Counted from the stretch's first letter, positions 16,196 through 23,711 are shown. The stretch: 36,146 nt of DNA from Akkermansiaceae bacterium (GCA_947462535.1 CANHPN010000020.1:1-36146), one strand, 5' to 3'. Made by a program: numbers and translations. The notes: a model not told the origin generated them from the letters alone.

Positions 16196-16930
16196 TCAGG
16201 GTTTCACCTGGTTCCAGTCGATCTGACGCTCGGCAAAATCTGCTAGAAACTTTTGCAGCTTGGCATCCGCCTCCGCCTCGGTGACCTCGTTTTCGATCCA
16301 TGGCACCTTGCCATACCACATCGAAACCGAGGTGTAGGCCCAGCGCTGGTCCATGCCGCGCACCAGGCGGTCCTTCATGTCGATGAAGGTCCGGGCCAGG
16401 TGGTCGTTGGTCACTTGATGGTGCCCGACGAAAAAGTAATACGTCAGGCAGTTGAATTTCGCATACTCCTCGCGCTCCTCGTTAGACCTCACACGTTGCG
16501 ACTGGACTGAAACCAGCCGCTTGGTCGCGAACTGGCGGCCGTTCGGAAGCTTGAGCATCCGGTCGCCGGAGGAAGTGATGTTATGCCCCTGAGCCGGCAT
16601 GCAGCGCTCCGGCCGGTGGATCGAGTTGTTGATGTCCGCGCCCGAGAGGACGATCGAAAGATCGACTCGGTCGGGGACGAGATAACCGTCCGCGTTGACC
16701 TCGCCGGGCCGGGCAGCCAGGCAGATCGCCTTGGAGAACTGGGTGTCGCTTTTGAGCGTGCCGATCTCCGCCTCGCTGGGCGACTGGCCTTCCAGCGACC
16801 ATCTTCCCGAAGTGGCGGGCAACTCCATCCTCACTGCGGACTGGGCGACCGCGCCCACCTTGGGCAGGAAATAGATCGCGCTGAACGTGCCTCCCAGAAA
16901 CAAGGGCAGAAGCCAGGATTTGGTTTTCAT
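16196..16930 (-). CDS. Exosortase-associated EpsI-family protein (DUF3485)
   Basis: Periplasmic, membrane-anchored partner of the exosortase, 244 residues from the ATG at 16930. It has an N-terminal signal/anchor (MKTKSWLLPLFLGGTFSAIYF). The EpsI/DUF3485 core includes VDLSIVLSGADINNSIHRPE followed directly by RCMPAQGHNI (105-118). This is the characteristic His-x-Pro-x-x-Cys block of the family. YYFFVGHHQVTNDH and the closing helical region follow. The family often appears fused to the C-terminus of exosortase or right behind it; here it is a separate gene. Its ATG overlaps the exosortase stop (ATGA at 16927-16930), a sign of translational coupling. The molecular role of EpsI is not established. 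Confidence 0.88.
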   Translation of the reverse strand: MKTKSWLLPLFLGGTFSAIYFLPKVGAVAQSAVRMELPATSGRWSLEGQSPSEAEIGTLKSDTQFSKAICLAARPGEVNADGYLVPDRVDLSIVLSGADINNSIHRPERCMPAQGHNITSSGDRMLKLPNGRQFATKRLVSVQSQRVRSNEEREEYAKFNCLTYYFFVGHHQVTNDHLARTFIDMKDRLVRGMDQRWAYTSVSMWYGKVPWIENEVTEAEADAKLQKFLADFAERQIDWNQVKP

Positions 16931-17928
16931 GATTCCGGTAGAAAAGGTTTGGATTCGTCCGTGCGGGTGACGACCACCCGGCGGAGTCGGCGCTGGTTGT
17001 GCTTTCTCCATGGCAGGCCGCCTTCGAGCAGCGAGTGGATGACCAGCAAAAGCATCAGCGAGAACGGATAAAACAGCAGCAGCCCCGACCAGTCATGCCA
17101 GGTAGTGCGCGCCCACTCCGCATTGCCATACTCCGCGATCACGAAGATGGAGGTCACCCGCAGCGCGTTGCCGAGAATCGCCAGCGGAAAGGCCGACAGG
17201 AACAGCAGCACCTTTTTCCAGAGCGCCATCTTCGCGATGTAGGCCCACGCCGCCGAGATCATCAGCAAGGCCATCAGCGAGCGGATGCCGCTGCATCCCG
17301 CCGCGATATCCAACGGCTCCCAGTCCCCCTTGAGCGGCAGCACCTTGGTGCCCTCCACATAGGTTTCCACCCCGAACAAGCCCGAGCCGTGATGGGCCAT
17401 CGAAGTGGCGAGCAACTGGAGGTGCGTGGTCGCCTGTTGGAAACTCGGCAACGGGACGGCCAGCCAGAAAAAGAACAGCGGGAAGGTCAGCAGCTTCGCC
17501 ACACGCCAGCCCCATAAATACCAGGCACCGCCCCAGACAATGAACGGCAGCCCGGCCATCGCGATCCGCGGCTGGAGCGTCCGGTAAGCGGCCACGTAAA
17601 ACAACACCCCCACCAACACCGCCAGCAGCCCCCAGACGTTCTCCTTGCCGGCTGCAGCCTTGAGATCCTTGAGTCGATAGAAAATCAAGCCCGCGATCAC
17701 GAAGGGGAACAACAGTCCGTGCTCGTAGTCGGTCTCGCCGTTCCACGCGCTGTAAATCCAGCGGAAAGCCGACTGCCCGCGGCCGGAATCGTAGCGCGTT
17801 TCAAACCCGTAAAACCAGACCACCAGCGCCACCGACAACAATACCGAGGCCCACAAAACCAGTTTCCCCGCGCCTTGAGAGCAGGATTTCGGTGGGGCGG
17901 CGATCGCCTCAGGTGAGCTGGATGACAT
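16927..17928 (-). CDS. Exosortase (PEP-CTERM sorting transpeptidase, EpsH-like)
   Basis: Polytopic inner-membrane cysteine transpeptidase-like enzyme that processes the C-terminal sorting tail of PEP-CTERM proteins. The protein is 333 residues from the ATG at 17928. The catalytic residues of the family are present: Cys212 in IAAGCSGIRSL, Arg257 in LGNALRVTSIFVIAEYG and His278 in TTWHDWSG. The early YEHGLLFPFVIAG (68-80) and the FPLFFFWLAVPLPSF segment are also family-specific. About eight membrane helices are visible. A promoter-like TTGACA/AATACT pair ends about 33 bp upstream of this ATG, so longer starts further upstream (up to 18039) are unlikely. EpsI is coupled downstream, and a PEP-CTERM protease gene occurs at 33003 in the same window. 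Confidence 0.94.
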   Translation of the reverse strand: MSSSSPEAIAAPPKSCSQGAGKLVLWASVLLSVALVVWFYGFETRYDSGRGQSAFRWIYSAWNGETDYEHGLLFPFVIAGLIFYRLKDLKAAAGKENVWGLLAVLVGVLFYVAAYRTLQPRIAMAGLPFIVWGGAWYLWGWRVAKLLTFPLFFFWLAVPLPSFQQATTHLQLLATSMAHHGSGLFGVETYVEGTKVLPLKGDWEPLDIAAGCSGIRSLMALLMISAAWAYIAKMALWKKVLLFLSAFPLAILGNALRVTSIFVIAEYGNAEWARTTWHDWSGLLLFYPFSLMLLLVIHSLLEGGLPWRKHNQRRLRRVVVTRTDESKPFLPES

Positions 17929-17961
17929 CAGGGAAGAGTGGGTTGGACGATTTCCGAGCAA

Positions 17962-17990
17962 AGTATTGCCGACGCCCTCTCCACTGTCAA
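17962..17990 (-). promoter_or_regulatory. Sigma-70-like promoter for exosortase-epsI
   Basis: On the minus strand TTGACA (17990-17985) is followed by a 17-base spacer and AATACT (17967-17962), four of six matches to the -10 consensus with the ideal spacing. Transcription would begin near 17955 and give a leader of about 25-30 bases before the ATG at 17928. It lies in the 100 bp divergent gap to prs. Confidence 0.55.
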
Positions 17991-18028
17991 CAATCCGCCC
18001 GCCTGCCCGCTTATCGCTCATTTTTCTC

Positions 18029-18955
18029 ATGAAAATCATCAGTGGAACCGCTCACCGAGCCCTTGCCGAACGTATCGCCGACAGTCTCGGCCAACCCCTC
18101 GCCGACGTCCACGTCTCCGCCTTTCCCGACGGCGAGACCGAGGTGAAAATCAACGAGAACGTCCGCGGCGCGGATGTGTTCATCGTCCAACCAAGCTGCC
18201 CGCCGACCAACCACAACATCATGGAGCTGCTGATCATGGTGGACGCCGCCCGCCGCGCCAGCGCCGAGCGAATCACCGCAGTGATGCCATTCTTCGGCTA
18301 CGCCCGCCAGGATCGGAAAGACCAACCGCGCGTGCCGATCACCGCCAAACTGGTCGCCAACCTGCTGACCTCCGCCGGCGTCAACCGGGTTCTAACCATG
18401 GACCTCCACGCGCCGCAGATCCAAGGATTTTTCGATATCCCCGTGGATCATCTCTACGCGAAATCCGTGCTCATCGGCTACCTCCGCGAGCGCCACCCGG
18501 ACACCTCTAACCTCACCGTCGTCTCGCCCGACGTCGGCGGAGTGAAAATGGCCCGCGCCTACGCCGACGCCCTCGGTGCCGAGCTCGCCATCGTCGCCAA
18601 ACACCGGGTCAGCGCCACCCGCGTCGAAGCCATGAACGTCATCGGCGAGGTCAAAGGCCGCGACGTCCTGCTGGTGGACGACATGACCGAAACCGCCGGC
18701 ACCCTCACCGCCGCTGCGGAAATCCTCCACAAAAACGGCGCCAAGCGCATCTACGCCGGAGTCTCCCATGCGATTCTCGCCGAGCTCGGCCACCAGCGCA
18801 TCCGCGATTCCAAGATCGAGGAAGTCATCACCACCGATTCCGTGCCGCAAGCCGCCGGGCCGAAAGTCCAGGTCGTGAGCATCGCCCCGATGCTCGCCGA
18901 GGCAATCCGGCGGATCCACGGCGGCCAGTCGATCACCTCGCTGTTCGCCGTCTGA
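18029..18955 (+). CDS. prs: Ribose-phosphate pyrophosphokinase (PRPP synthetase)
   Basis: Cytoplasmic enzyme that transfers pyrophosphate from ATP to ribose 5-phosphate to make PRPP for nucleotide, histidine and NAD synthesis. From the ATG at 18029 it has 308 residues, normal for class I Prs. Family motifs in order: SAFPDGETEVKINENVRG (30-47), MPFFGYARQDRKD (86-98), TMDLHAPQIQGFFDIPVDHL (123-142), VVSPDVGGVKMARAYAD (164-180) and the PRPP loop VLLVDDMTETAGTL (213-226). An in-frame upstream ATG at 17966 would add an uncharacteristic extension and sits inside the exosortase promoter, so it is rejected. It is divergent from the exosortase and upstream of rplY. Confidence 0.97.
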   Translation: MKIISGTAHRALAERIADSLGQPLADVHVSAFPDGETEVKINENVRGADVFIVQPSCPPTNHNIMELLIMVDAARRASAERITAVMPFFGYARQDRKDQPRVPITAKLVANLLTSAGVNRVLTMDLHAPQIQGFFDIPVDHLYAKSVLIGYLRERHPDTSNLTVVSPDVGGVKMARAYADALGAELAIVAKHRVSATRVEAMNVIGEVKGRDVLLVDDMTETAGTLTAAAEILHKNGAKRIYAGVSHAILAELGHQRIRDSKIEEVITTDSVPQAAGPKVQVVSIAPMLAEAIRRIHGGQSITSLFAV

Positions 18956-18987
18956 AAAAGCCACGCCGCCGATTCTCGAACAAATTT

Positions 18988-19016
18988 TTGACAAGCGCCG
19001 GTCCGGCCGCTACACA
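18988..19016 (+). promoter_or_regulatory. Sigma-70-like promoter upstream of rplY
   Basis: A perfect TTGACA (18988-18993), a 17-base spacer and TACACA (19011-19016, three of six matches to the -10 consensus) lie just after the prs stop. The predicted start near 19023 gives a leader of about 55 bases before the rplY ATG. No strong hairpin or Shine-Dalgarno is seen in the leader. Confidence 0.5.
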
Positions 19017-19078
19017 CGCCGCCCCCGTACTGGGTGCAGTAATCCCCGGCGGCAAATCATACACAACGACCTCACGTC

Positions 19079-19675
19079 ATGGCCAAGAAGACAACACTCC
19101 AAGCAGCACCACGCGCACGCAGCGGCACAGGCCGCCTCAAACAAATGCGCCGTGAAGGCTGGGTTCCCTCCGTCATCTACGGAAAAGGCACCGAAAACAT
19201 CAATCTCAAGGTCGATGCCAAGACCTTCGCCGACCTCCTCGCCCACAGCAGTTCGGAAAATATCCTCGTCAACCTGGAAATCGAAGGCCACGGCACCCGC
19301 CTCGCCTTCCTCCAGTCCATCCAGCACGACTCGCTCTCCGGCGTCACGCTCCACGCCGACTTCCGCGCCATCGACGAAAACACCGCCATCACCGCCCACA
19401 TCCCGACCCACCTCAACGGTGAATCGGCAGGCGTCAAGGCCGGCGGCCTGATCGAACAATACGTGCACGCAGTCGAAATCACCTGCCTTCCCAACGATCT
19501 TCCCGAAACCATCGAGGTTGACATCAGCCACCTGCAAGTCGGCGACTCGCTGCACATCGGCGACATCACCTTCCCGGCCGGCGTCCGTGCCACCCACGCC
19601 GCGGAAGTCGTGGTCGCCCACGTCGGCAAGCCGGCGGGTGCCGTTTCCGAGGAAGCGACCACACCTGCCAAGTAA
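19079..19675 (+). CDS. rplY: 50S ribosomal protein L25, long CTC form
   Basis: Binds 5S rRNA in the central protuberance of the large subunit. The 198 residues match the long CTC-type L25: an N-terminal L25 domain (about 1-95, with RSGTGRLKQMRREGWVPSVI followed by YGKG) and a C-terminal TL5/CTC beta domain (about 96-185, with AGVKAGGLIEQYVHAVEITC and IEVDISHLQVGDSLHIGDI). A short acidic, Thr-rich tail follows (SEEATTPAK). The gene has its own promoter-like sequence and is followed by a strong terminator, then by pth. rplY-pth adjacency is widespread in bacteria and supports the call. No Shine-Dalgarno is visible before the ATG. Confidence 0.95.
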   Translation: MAKKTTLQAAPRARSGTGRLKQMRREGWVPSVIYGKGTENINLKVDAKTFADLLAHSSSENILVNLEIEGHGTRLAFLQSIQHDSLSGVTLHADFRAIDENTAITAHIPTHLNGESAGVKAGGLIEQYVHAVEITCLPNDLPETIEVDISHLQVGDSLHIGDITFPAGVRATHAAEVVVAHVGKPAGAVSEEATTPAK

Positions 19676-19696
19676 GCGGAATCCCGTTTCTCCCAA

Positions 19697-19734
19697 AACG
19701 CCCGGTCTGCTCACGCGGTCCGGGCGTTCTTTTT
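19697..19734 (+). terminator. Rho-independent terminator after rplY
   Basis: ACGCCCGG (19698-19705) pairs perfectly with CCGGGCGT (19720-19727). The 14-base intervening segment forms the loop. The T-rich run TCTTTTT follows directly. It sits 22 bp after the rplY stop and would separate rplY transcription from pth. Confidence 0.85.
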
Positions 19735-19750
19735 GATTTCAAATCCCCGA

Positions 19751-19852
19751 TTTCAGCGTTTCAGTTTCTCAGTTTCTCAGTTTCTCAGTTTCTCAGTTTC
19801 TCAGTTTCTCAGTTTCTCAGTTTCTCAGTTTCTCAGTTTCTCAGTTTCTCAG
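19751..19852. repeat. Tandem octamer repeat (11 x TCAGTTTC) in front of pth
   Basis: After TTTCAGCGTTTCAGTTT (19751-19767), the 8-base unit TCAGTTTC is repeated 11 times without a mismatch from 19761 to 19848, plus a partial TCAG to 19852. The array ends 13 bases before the pth ATG and fills the space between the rplY terminator and pth. The same 17-base entry sequence occurs at 13941-13957. Perfect short units such as these can change copy number by slippage; an effect on pth expression is inference. Confidence 0.95.
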
Positions 19853-19865
19853 CTTTTACCCCACC

Positions 19866-20483
19866 ATGTCCTTCTCCCTCATCGTCGGCCTCGGAAACCC
19901 CGGGAAGCAATACGAGCAGACCCGCCACAACGTCGGGTTCATGGTGCTCGACCGCCTGGCTGCCGCCTCCGGAGCGACCTTCCAGTCCGCCCCCAAGTGG
20001 CAGAGCCAGCTCGCCAAAATCCCCGGCGACGGCACCCTCCTCTTCAAGCCCCAGACTTTCATGAACCTCAGCGGCCGCGCGGTGCAGCAAATCCTCTCGT
20101 TCCACAAATGGACGCCCGAGCAAATGCTGGTCGTTTACGACGACGTCGCCCTGCCGCTCGGCACCCTGCGCTTCCGCGAAAAAGGCTCCGCCGGCGGCCA
20201 CAACGGCATCAAATCCATCATCCAGCATCTCGGCACCGACGTCTTTCCCCGCCTCAAGCTCGGTATCGGTGCCAGCGAACCCGGCGAAATGACCGGCCAC
20301 GTCCTCGGGAAATTTTCTCCCGGCGAGCGCCCGCTTCTCGAAAACATGCTTGCCACCGCTGTGGATGCCGTGCAGCTTGCGCGCTCCCAAGGCATCGCCG
20401 CCGCGGCGCATCGCTTTCACACACGTAACAATCCACTCCCAGCACCAGATGAGTCGCAAATACCAAGGCCTGATAATCCTTAA
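19866..20483 (+). CDS. pth: Peptidyl-tRNA hydrolase
   Basis: Cytoplasmic esterase that frees tRNA from peptidyl-tRNA dropped by ribosomes; normally essential. The 205 residues contain the family motifs VGLGNPGKQYEQTRHNVGF (7-25, catalytic His21), FKPQTFMNLSGRAV (60-73, Asn67), VVYDDVALPLGTLRFREKGS (89-108, Asp92 or 93) and AGGHNGIKSI (109-118, Asn113). All catalytic positions are intact. The C-terminal 15-20 residues are Pro-rich and extend past the usual end. They overlap the rpsF start by 35 bp, so the two are translated in different frames. The 13 bases before the ATG (CTTTTACCCCACC) contain no Shine-Dalgarno and abut a perfect octamer repeat array. Confidence 0.97.
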   Translation: MSFSLIVGLGNPGKQYEQTRHNVGFMVLDRLAAASGATFQSAPKWQSQLAKIPGDGTLLFKPQTFMNLSGRAVQQILSFHKWTPEQMLVVYDDVALPLGTLRFREKGSAGGHNGIKSIIQHLGTDVFPRLKLGIGASEPGEMTGHVLGKFSPGERPLLENMLATAVDAVQLARSQGIAAAAHRFHTRNNPLPAPDESQIPRPDNP

Positions 20484-20736
20484 CACCAAGTCCCTCGAAG
20501 GCACCGTCGACGAGCTAGTCGCCTCCGTTTCCAAGGAAATGGAAGCCGAGGGCGCCAAGCTCGACAAGGTCGCCCAACTCGGCCGCCGCGAATTCGCCTA
20601 CGAATCCCGCCACCTTCAGTCCGGCCACTACGTCAACTACACCTTCCAAGGCGCACCCGAAGTGATCACCAAGATCCAGAACCGTCTGCGCTTGAACGGC
20701 CACGTCCATCTCCAACACTTCGTCCGGGTCGCCTAA
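20449..20736 (+). CDS. rpsF: 30S ribosomal protein S6
   Basis: Small-subunit platform protein, 95 residues from the ATG at 20449. The ferredoxin-like S6 pattern is clear: YQGLIILNTKSLEGTVDELV at the start, then KLDKVAQLGRREFAYESRHL, then GHYVNYTFQGAPEVITKIQN and the closing LRLNGHVHLQHFVRV. Earlier in-frame starts (20350) lie inside pth and are not credible. It overlaps the end of pth by 35 bp and precedes ssb by 47 bp. In many bacteria rpsF is followed by ssb/rpsR/rplI; rpsR and rplI are absent here. Confidence 0.96.
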   Translation: MSRKYQGLIILNTKSLEGTVDELVASVSKEMEAEGAKLDKVAQLGRREFAYESRHLQSGHYVNYTFQGAPEVITKIQNRLRLNGHVHLQHFVRVA

Positions 20737-20783
20737 GTTTCCGCTCGCAGCCGCGGGTCCAAAGCTCCACAAATCCTCCTGTT

Positions 20784-21260
20784 ATGGCCAATCTCAATAA
20801 AGTCATGCTCATCGGCAACCTCACCCGGGATCCCGAATTGCGCCACACTCCGAAAGGCACCGCTGTTTCAGAAATCAGCATGGCCATCAATCGCGTTTGG
20901 AACAACGACCAAGGCCAGAAGCAGGAAGAGACGACCTTCGTGGAAGTCACGTTGTGGGGCCGCCAGGCGGAACTTGCCCAGCAATACCTCGTCAAGGGAC
21001 GCCCGGTTTACATCGAAGGCCGCCTCCAGCTCGACAGCTGGGACGACAAGGAAACCGGCAAAAAGCGCAGCAAACTGCGGGTCATCGGCGAGAACATGCA
21101 GTTCCTCTCCAGCGGCTCCGGCGGTGGCGCTGGCGGCGGCAATTTTTCCGAACGCCCGCAACAATCCTCCTCCTCCCCGCAGCAACGCTCCGGCCCGCCG
21201 CAAGGCGCGTCTGCAGCCCCCGCCGACGAGTTCCAGGAAGAGGACGATATCCCGTTCTGA
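20784..21260 (+). CDS. ssb: Single-stranded DNA-binding protein
   Basis: Binds single-stranded DNA in replication, recombination and repair. The 158 residues have an OB-fold domain (1-110: NKVMLIGNLTRDPELRHTPK, FVEVTLWGRQAELAQQYLVK and KGRPVYIEGRLQLDSW). A Gly/Ser/Gln/Pro-rich linker follows (about 111-145). The acidic C-terminal tip EEDDIPF recruits partner proteins, as in other bacterial SSBs. It follows rpsF, the usual neighbour, and ends before a terminator. No Shine-Dalgarno is seen (AATCCTCCTGTT before the ATG). Confidence 0.97.
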   Translation: MANLNKVMLIGNLTRDPELRHTPKGTAVSEISMAINRVWNNDQGQKQEETTFVEVTLWGRQAELAQQYLVKGRPVYIEGRLQLDSWDDKETGKKRSKLRVIGENMQFLSSGSGGGAGGGNFSERPQQSSSSPQQRSGPPQGASAAPADEFQEEDDIPF

Positions 21261-21287
21261 TTTCCTGACAGCAAACGGGTTTTTCCC

Positions 21288-21320
21288 AAAGCGGGGCCGC
21301 GCAAGCAGCCTCGCTTTTTT
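21288..21320 (+). terminator. Rho-independent terminator after ssb
   Basis: AAAGCGGGG (21288-21296) pairs with CCTCGCTTT (21309-21317), nine pairs with one G-T wobble. The 12-base loop and following T run end at 21320. It is placed between the convergent ssb and glycosyltransferase genes and is better suited to stop the plus-strand transcript, since the minus-strand side has only three T after the stem. Confidence 0.75.
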
Positions 21321-21334
21321 CATGCCCGGGCCCG

Positions 21335-22054
21335 TCAATCCGAGCGGACGTCATACCAGAACCGATCCGCCGCCTGCCGGTCGTCGCCGCGGAAAACCTT
21401 GCGGACAAAGGCGGGGTTCCGGAACAGATACCAATCGCCGAACTGGTCGAATTTCCGGCACGAAGTGACCAGCGGAGTCCGCAGCAGCGTGCCCCATGAG
21501 CGCCCGGACTTCCGGCCGTGGGCTTTCAGGCGTTGCGCGAAATCAACGTCCTCCACCGAGATGAAGCGGGTGTCGAAGCCGCCGATCGCCTCGAAATCCC
21601 GCTTCCAAAGCCAGAACAGCCCGAAGCTGACACCGGTGAACGCGAGATAGGGAAGGATAGCGAATCCGCTGGCGATAATTCCCGGCGACCAGCGTTCGGG
21701 CAGAACCACCGCACCGCCGCCGACGACCTTCCCCGAGCCGAGCCGCTTGAGGATTTCAAGAAAACTATCAGGATGCATCCGGCTGTCGGCGTCGCAGGTG
21801 ACGATGATCTCGCCCGCAGCGGCAGCGACTCCGGCGTTGCGGATGGCGGATAGATTTTTCGCGTCCTCGCGGACGATCACGCAGCCGTGGCGACGCGCGA
21901 TTTGCTCCGTGTCATCGGTGCAGCGGTTGAGAACAACGACGATCTCGACCGTGGAATCGATCCGATTCGCGGCTTGCCGCGCGGCTTCGAGGCACGCGGG
22001 AAGGAACGCCGCTTCGTTGTGGGCGGGGATGATGAGGGAGACCCGGGGCTTCAA
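21335..22054 (-). CDS. Family 2 glycosyltransferase
   Basis: GT-A fold glycosyltransferase of 239 residues. It has SLIIPAHNEAAFLPACLEA at 6-24, the nucleotide-binding VVVLNRCTDDT (38-48), and the metal-binding VTCDADSRMHPDSF with DAD at 88-90. A membrane-associated hydrophobic segment GIIASGFAILPYLAFTGVSF lies at about 125-144, and the GGFDTRFISVEDVDFAQRLK region at about 157-177 supplies the ED catalytic-base motif. The sugar and acceptor are unknown. The start is TTG at 22054, which overlaps the stop of the upstream AsmA-like gene (TTGA at 22051-22054), so translation is probably coupled. No better start exists because the SLIIPAHNE core begins only five residues in. Confidence 0.9.
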   Translation of the reverse strand: MKPRVSLIIPAHNEAAFLPACLEAARQAANRIDSTVEIVVVLNRCTDDTEQIARRHGCVIVREDAKNLSAIRNAGVAAAAGEIIVTCDADSRMHPDSFLEILKRLGSGKVVGGGAVVLPERWSPGIIASGFAILPYLAFTGVSFGLFWLWKRDFEAIGGFDTRFISVEDVDFAQRLKAHGRKSGRSWGTLLRTPLVTSCRKFDQFGDWYLFRNPAFVRKVFRGDDRQAADRFWYDVRSD

Positions 22055-23556
22055 TGCGGTTCGTCCTCCTTTGCCGGCTCCTCCGGTGTTCCGCCGAGGA
22101 TTCCATCGAGAATCCCGCTGATTTCACGCACGGTCTTGCGGGTTTCCTTGATGATTTTCCCGCTCTTCTCGATCGTCTTGGAAGAAGGCTCACCGAGCAG
22201 CGACCGGGTGAACTTGAGCGCCTGTTCTCCTGTTTCGGGAAGCTGCTCGAACATCCGCAGGCCCGCCGCCGCTATCAGCCGGTTAGTCAGGTCCTCCTTC
22301 GGATCATCAAGGGTGCCGGTGATGCGCAGCGTGGTCCAAAGCAAACCGCGCTCGCCGGGCGCGAACACGTCGGTCTCCGCACCCGGAATGGTGGCCAGCG
22401 TGCCGGGAGCGAGCCCGAGGCGGAAAACGCCGTCCAAATTCCGCCCGCGGATGGTGATGCCGCCCTCGATCCGCACCAAGCCCTCGCTGCCAAGCACCAG
22501 GTTCGTCAGGACGAGCTCGCCCGATTTCCAGTTCCAGTCGGTGTGCGCCTCGTTGAGCGTCAGGACCCGGAACCGCCGCGTGTCGGCGTAAGCGGCGAGC
22601 GCGTCGAGCATCGGCAAGGCGGTGAGCACGCCGTTCTGGATGGTGAGTGTGCCGCTCGCCTGCGGAAATCCCGGCCGATTGTTCAACGCGAAGGTCGAAG
22701 TCACATCCCCCGTCAGCCGCTTCGACCAATCCGCGTTAAGAACATTTTCACACTTCGCGCCGGTAACGTCGCCCTCAATAAAAAACCGCCGGGACGCCAT
22801 GTCCCACTCGCCGGTGCCCTCGATGCGGCCGTTGTCCCATGCGGCGACCTTCATCTCGGTTAGAAAAACCCGCCCGTCCTGATAGCGCAGCCGGGCGCGG
22901 TCGAGCCGGAGCTCCGGCACCATCCCAAACGGCAACCGGACCGTCCCGCCTTCGATCTCCGCCCGGTAGGCATCCTTCGCCCCCGCCGGTTCGGCGTGGA
23001 CGCTCATGCCGCCCGCCGTCGCCAGTCCTTCCTTGAGAATCACCTTCAACACCAACTCGCGCACGTCGATGCCTTGAAGTTCCGCCTCCTTGGGAAACCA
23101 GCCCGCAGGCTTCGCTTTCTTCGCCACGGCGCGCTCGATCTGCGGCGGCGGCGGAGTTTCATCCAGAGGTTTTCTCGCATCCACGGAAACTTCCAGACGC
23201 CGCACGTTAGAGCCGAGGATTTCCCAAACGCCACGCCGCACGCTGCCGAGCCCGATCTCCGTGTGCAATCCGTCCGCCCGCAGTCCGGTGACCGGGCCGT
23301 CGCCCCGCGCCTCGAACGACTCGGTACCCACCGCCAGGCCCTGCCAATCGAAAGGCGCGAACTCGCCCGTCACGCCAGCGGCCTTGCCGGCCTCGGTGGA
23401 TAGAAAAATCCGGAACGAGTCGCTGTGCAGGTAACGACGCAGAAATCCGTAGCCCGCGCCCAATCCAACCACTCCGAGCACCAGCAGCCAGACCGCCGCC
23501 CTGACCAGCCAACGGCGCCCCCCCGCCTCCCCGCGTTTTCTCGATCGCCGACTCAT
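22051..23556 (-). CDS. AsmA-like envelope protein
   Basis: Protein of 501 residues from the ATG at 23556. It has a basic N-terminus (MSRRSRKRGEAGGRRW), one membrane helix (about 17-39, LVRAAVWLLVLGVVGLGAGY) and a long periplasmic beta-rich region. The latter part fits the AsmA/YhdP-type bridge proteins: the repeated short strand pattern G-x-G-x-W/F, EGDVTGAKCENVLNADW, TSTFALNNRPGFPQASGTLT, then a GxxxIRGRNLDGVFRLGL segment and LRITGTLDDPKEDLTNRLIA near the end. Such proteins are thought to move or organise lipids between the membranes. The start at 23556 is preferred to an upstream one because the membrane helix then lies at a normal position. It is coupled to the glycosyltransferase gene downstream. 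Confidence 0.75.
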   Translation of the reverse strand: MSRRSRKRGEAGGRRWLVRAAVWLLVLGVVGLGAGYGFLRRYLHSDSFRIFLSTEAGKAAGVTGEFAPFDWQGLAVGTESFEARGDGPVTGLRADGLHTEIGLGSVRRGVWEILGSNVRRLEVSVDARKPLDETPPPPQIERAVAKKAKPAGWFPKEAELQGIDVRELVLKVILKEGLATAGGMSVHAEPAGAKDAYRAEIEGGTVRLPFGMVPELRLDRARLRYQDGRVFLTEMKVAAWDNGRIEGTGEWDMASRRFFIEGDVTGAKCENVLNADWSKRLTGDVTSTFALNNRPGFPQASGTLTIQNGVLTALPMLDALAAYADTRRFRVLTLNEAHTDWNWKSGELVLTNLVLGSEGLVRIEGGITIRGRNLDGVFRLGLAPGTLATIPGAETDVFAPGERGLLWTTLRITGTLDDPKEDLTNRLIAAAGLRMFEQLPETGEQALKFTRSLLGEPSSKTIEKSGKIIKETRKTVREISGILDGILGGTPEEPAKEDEPH

Positions 23557-23711
23557 TTCCCGAACCCTAGCGCGCCCGCCCGCCACCGCAAGCCCGCACA
23601 CCTCGCAAAACCCTGCTCGCAACCACGCCATCTTGTGTGACTCCGAGTCGCTGGTGCTTTGCGATGGCTCCTACGAGAGTTGGATCCCAACCCACAAGGT
23701 CATCATGATCC

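Noticed and set aside
17966-18028. Upstream in-frame start for prs
   Set aside because: Would add 21 residues with no family support and overlap the exosortase promoter; MKIISG at 18029 matches the usual start of Prs.
19733-20428. Plus-strand open frame through the octamer repeat (FSVSQFLSFSVSQ repeats)
   Set aside because: Produced by reading the 8-base repeat in frame by chance, then running antisense to no gene but out of frame with pth.
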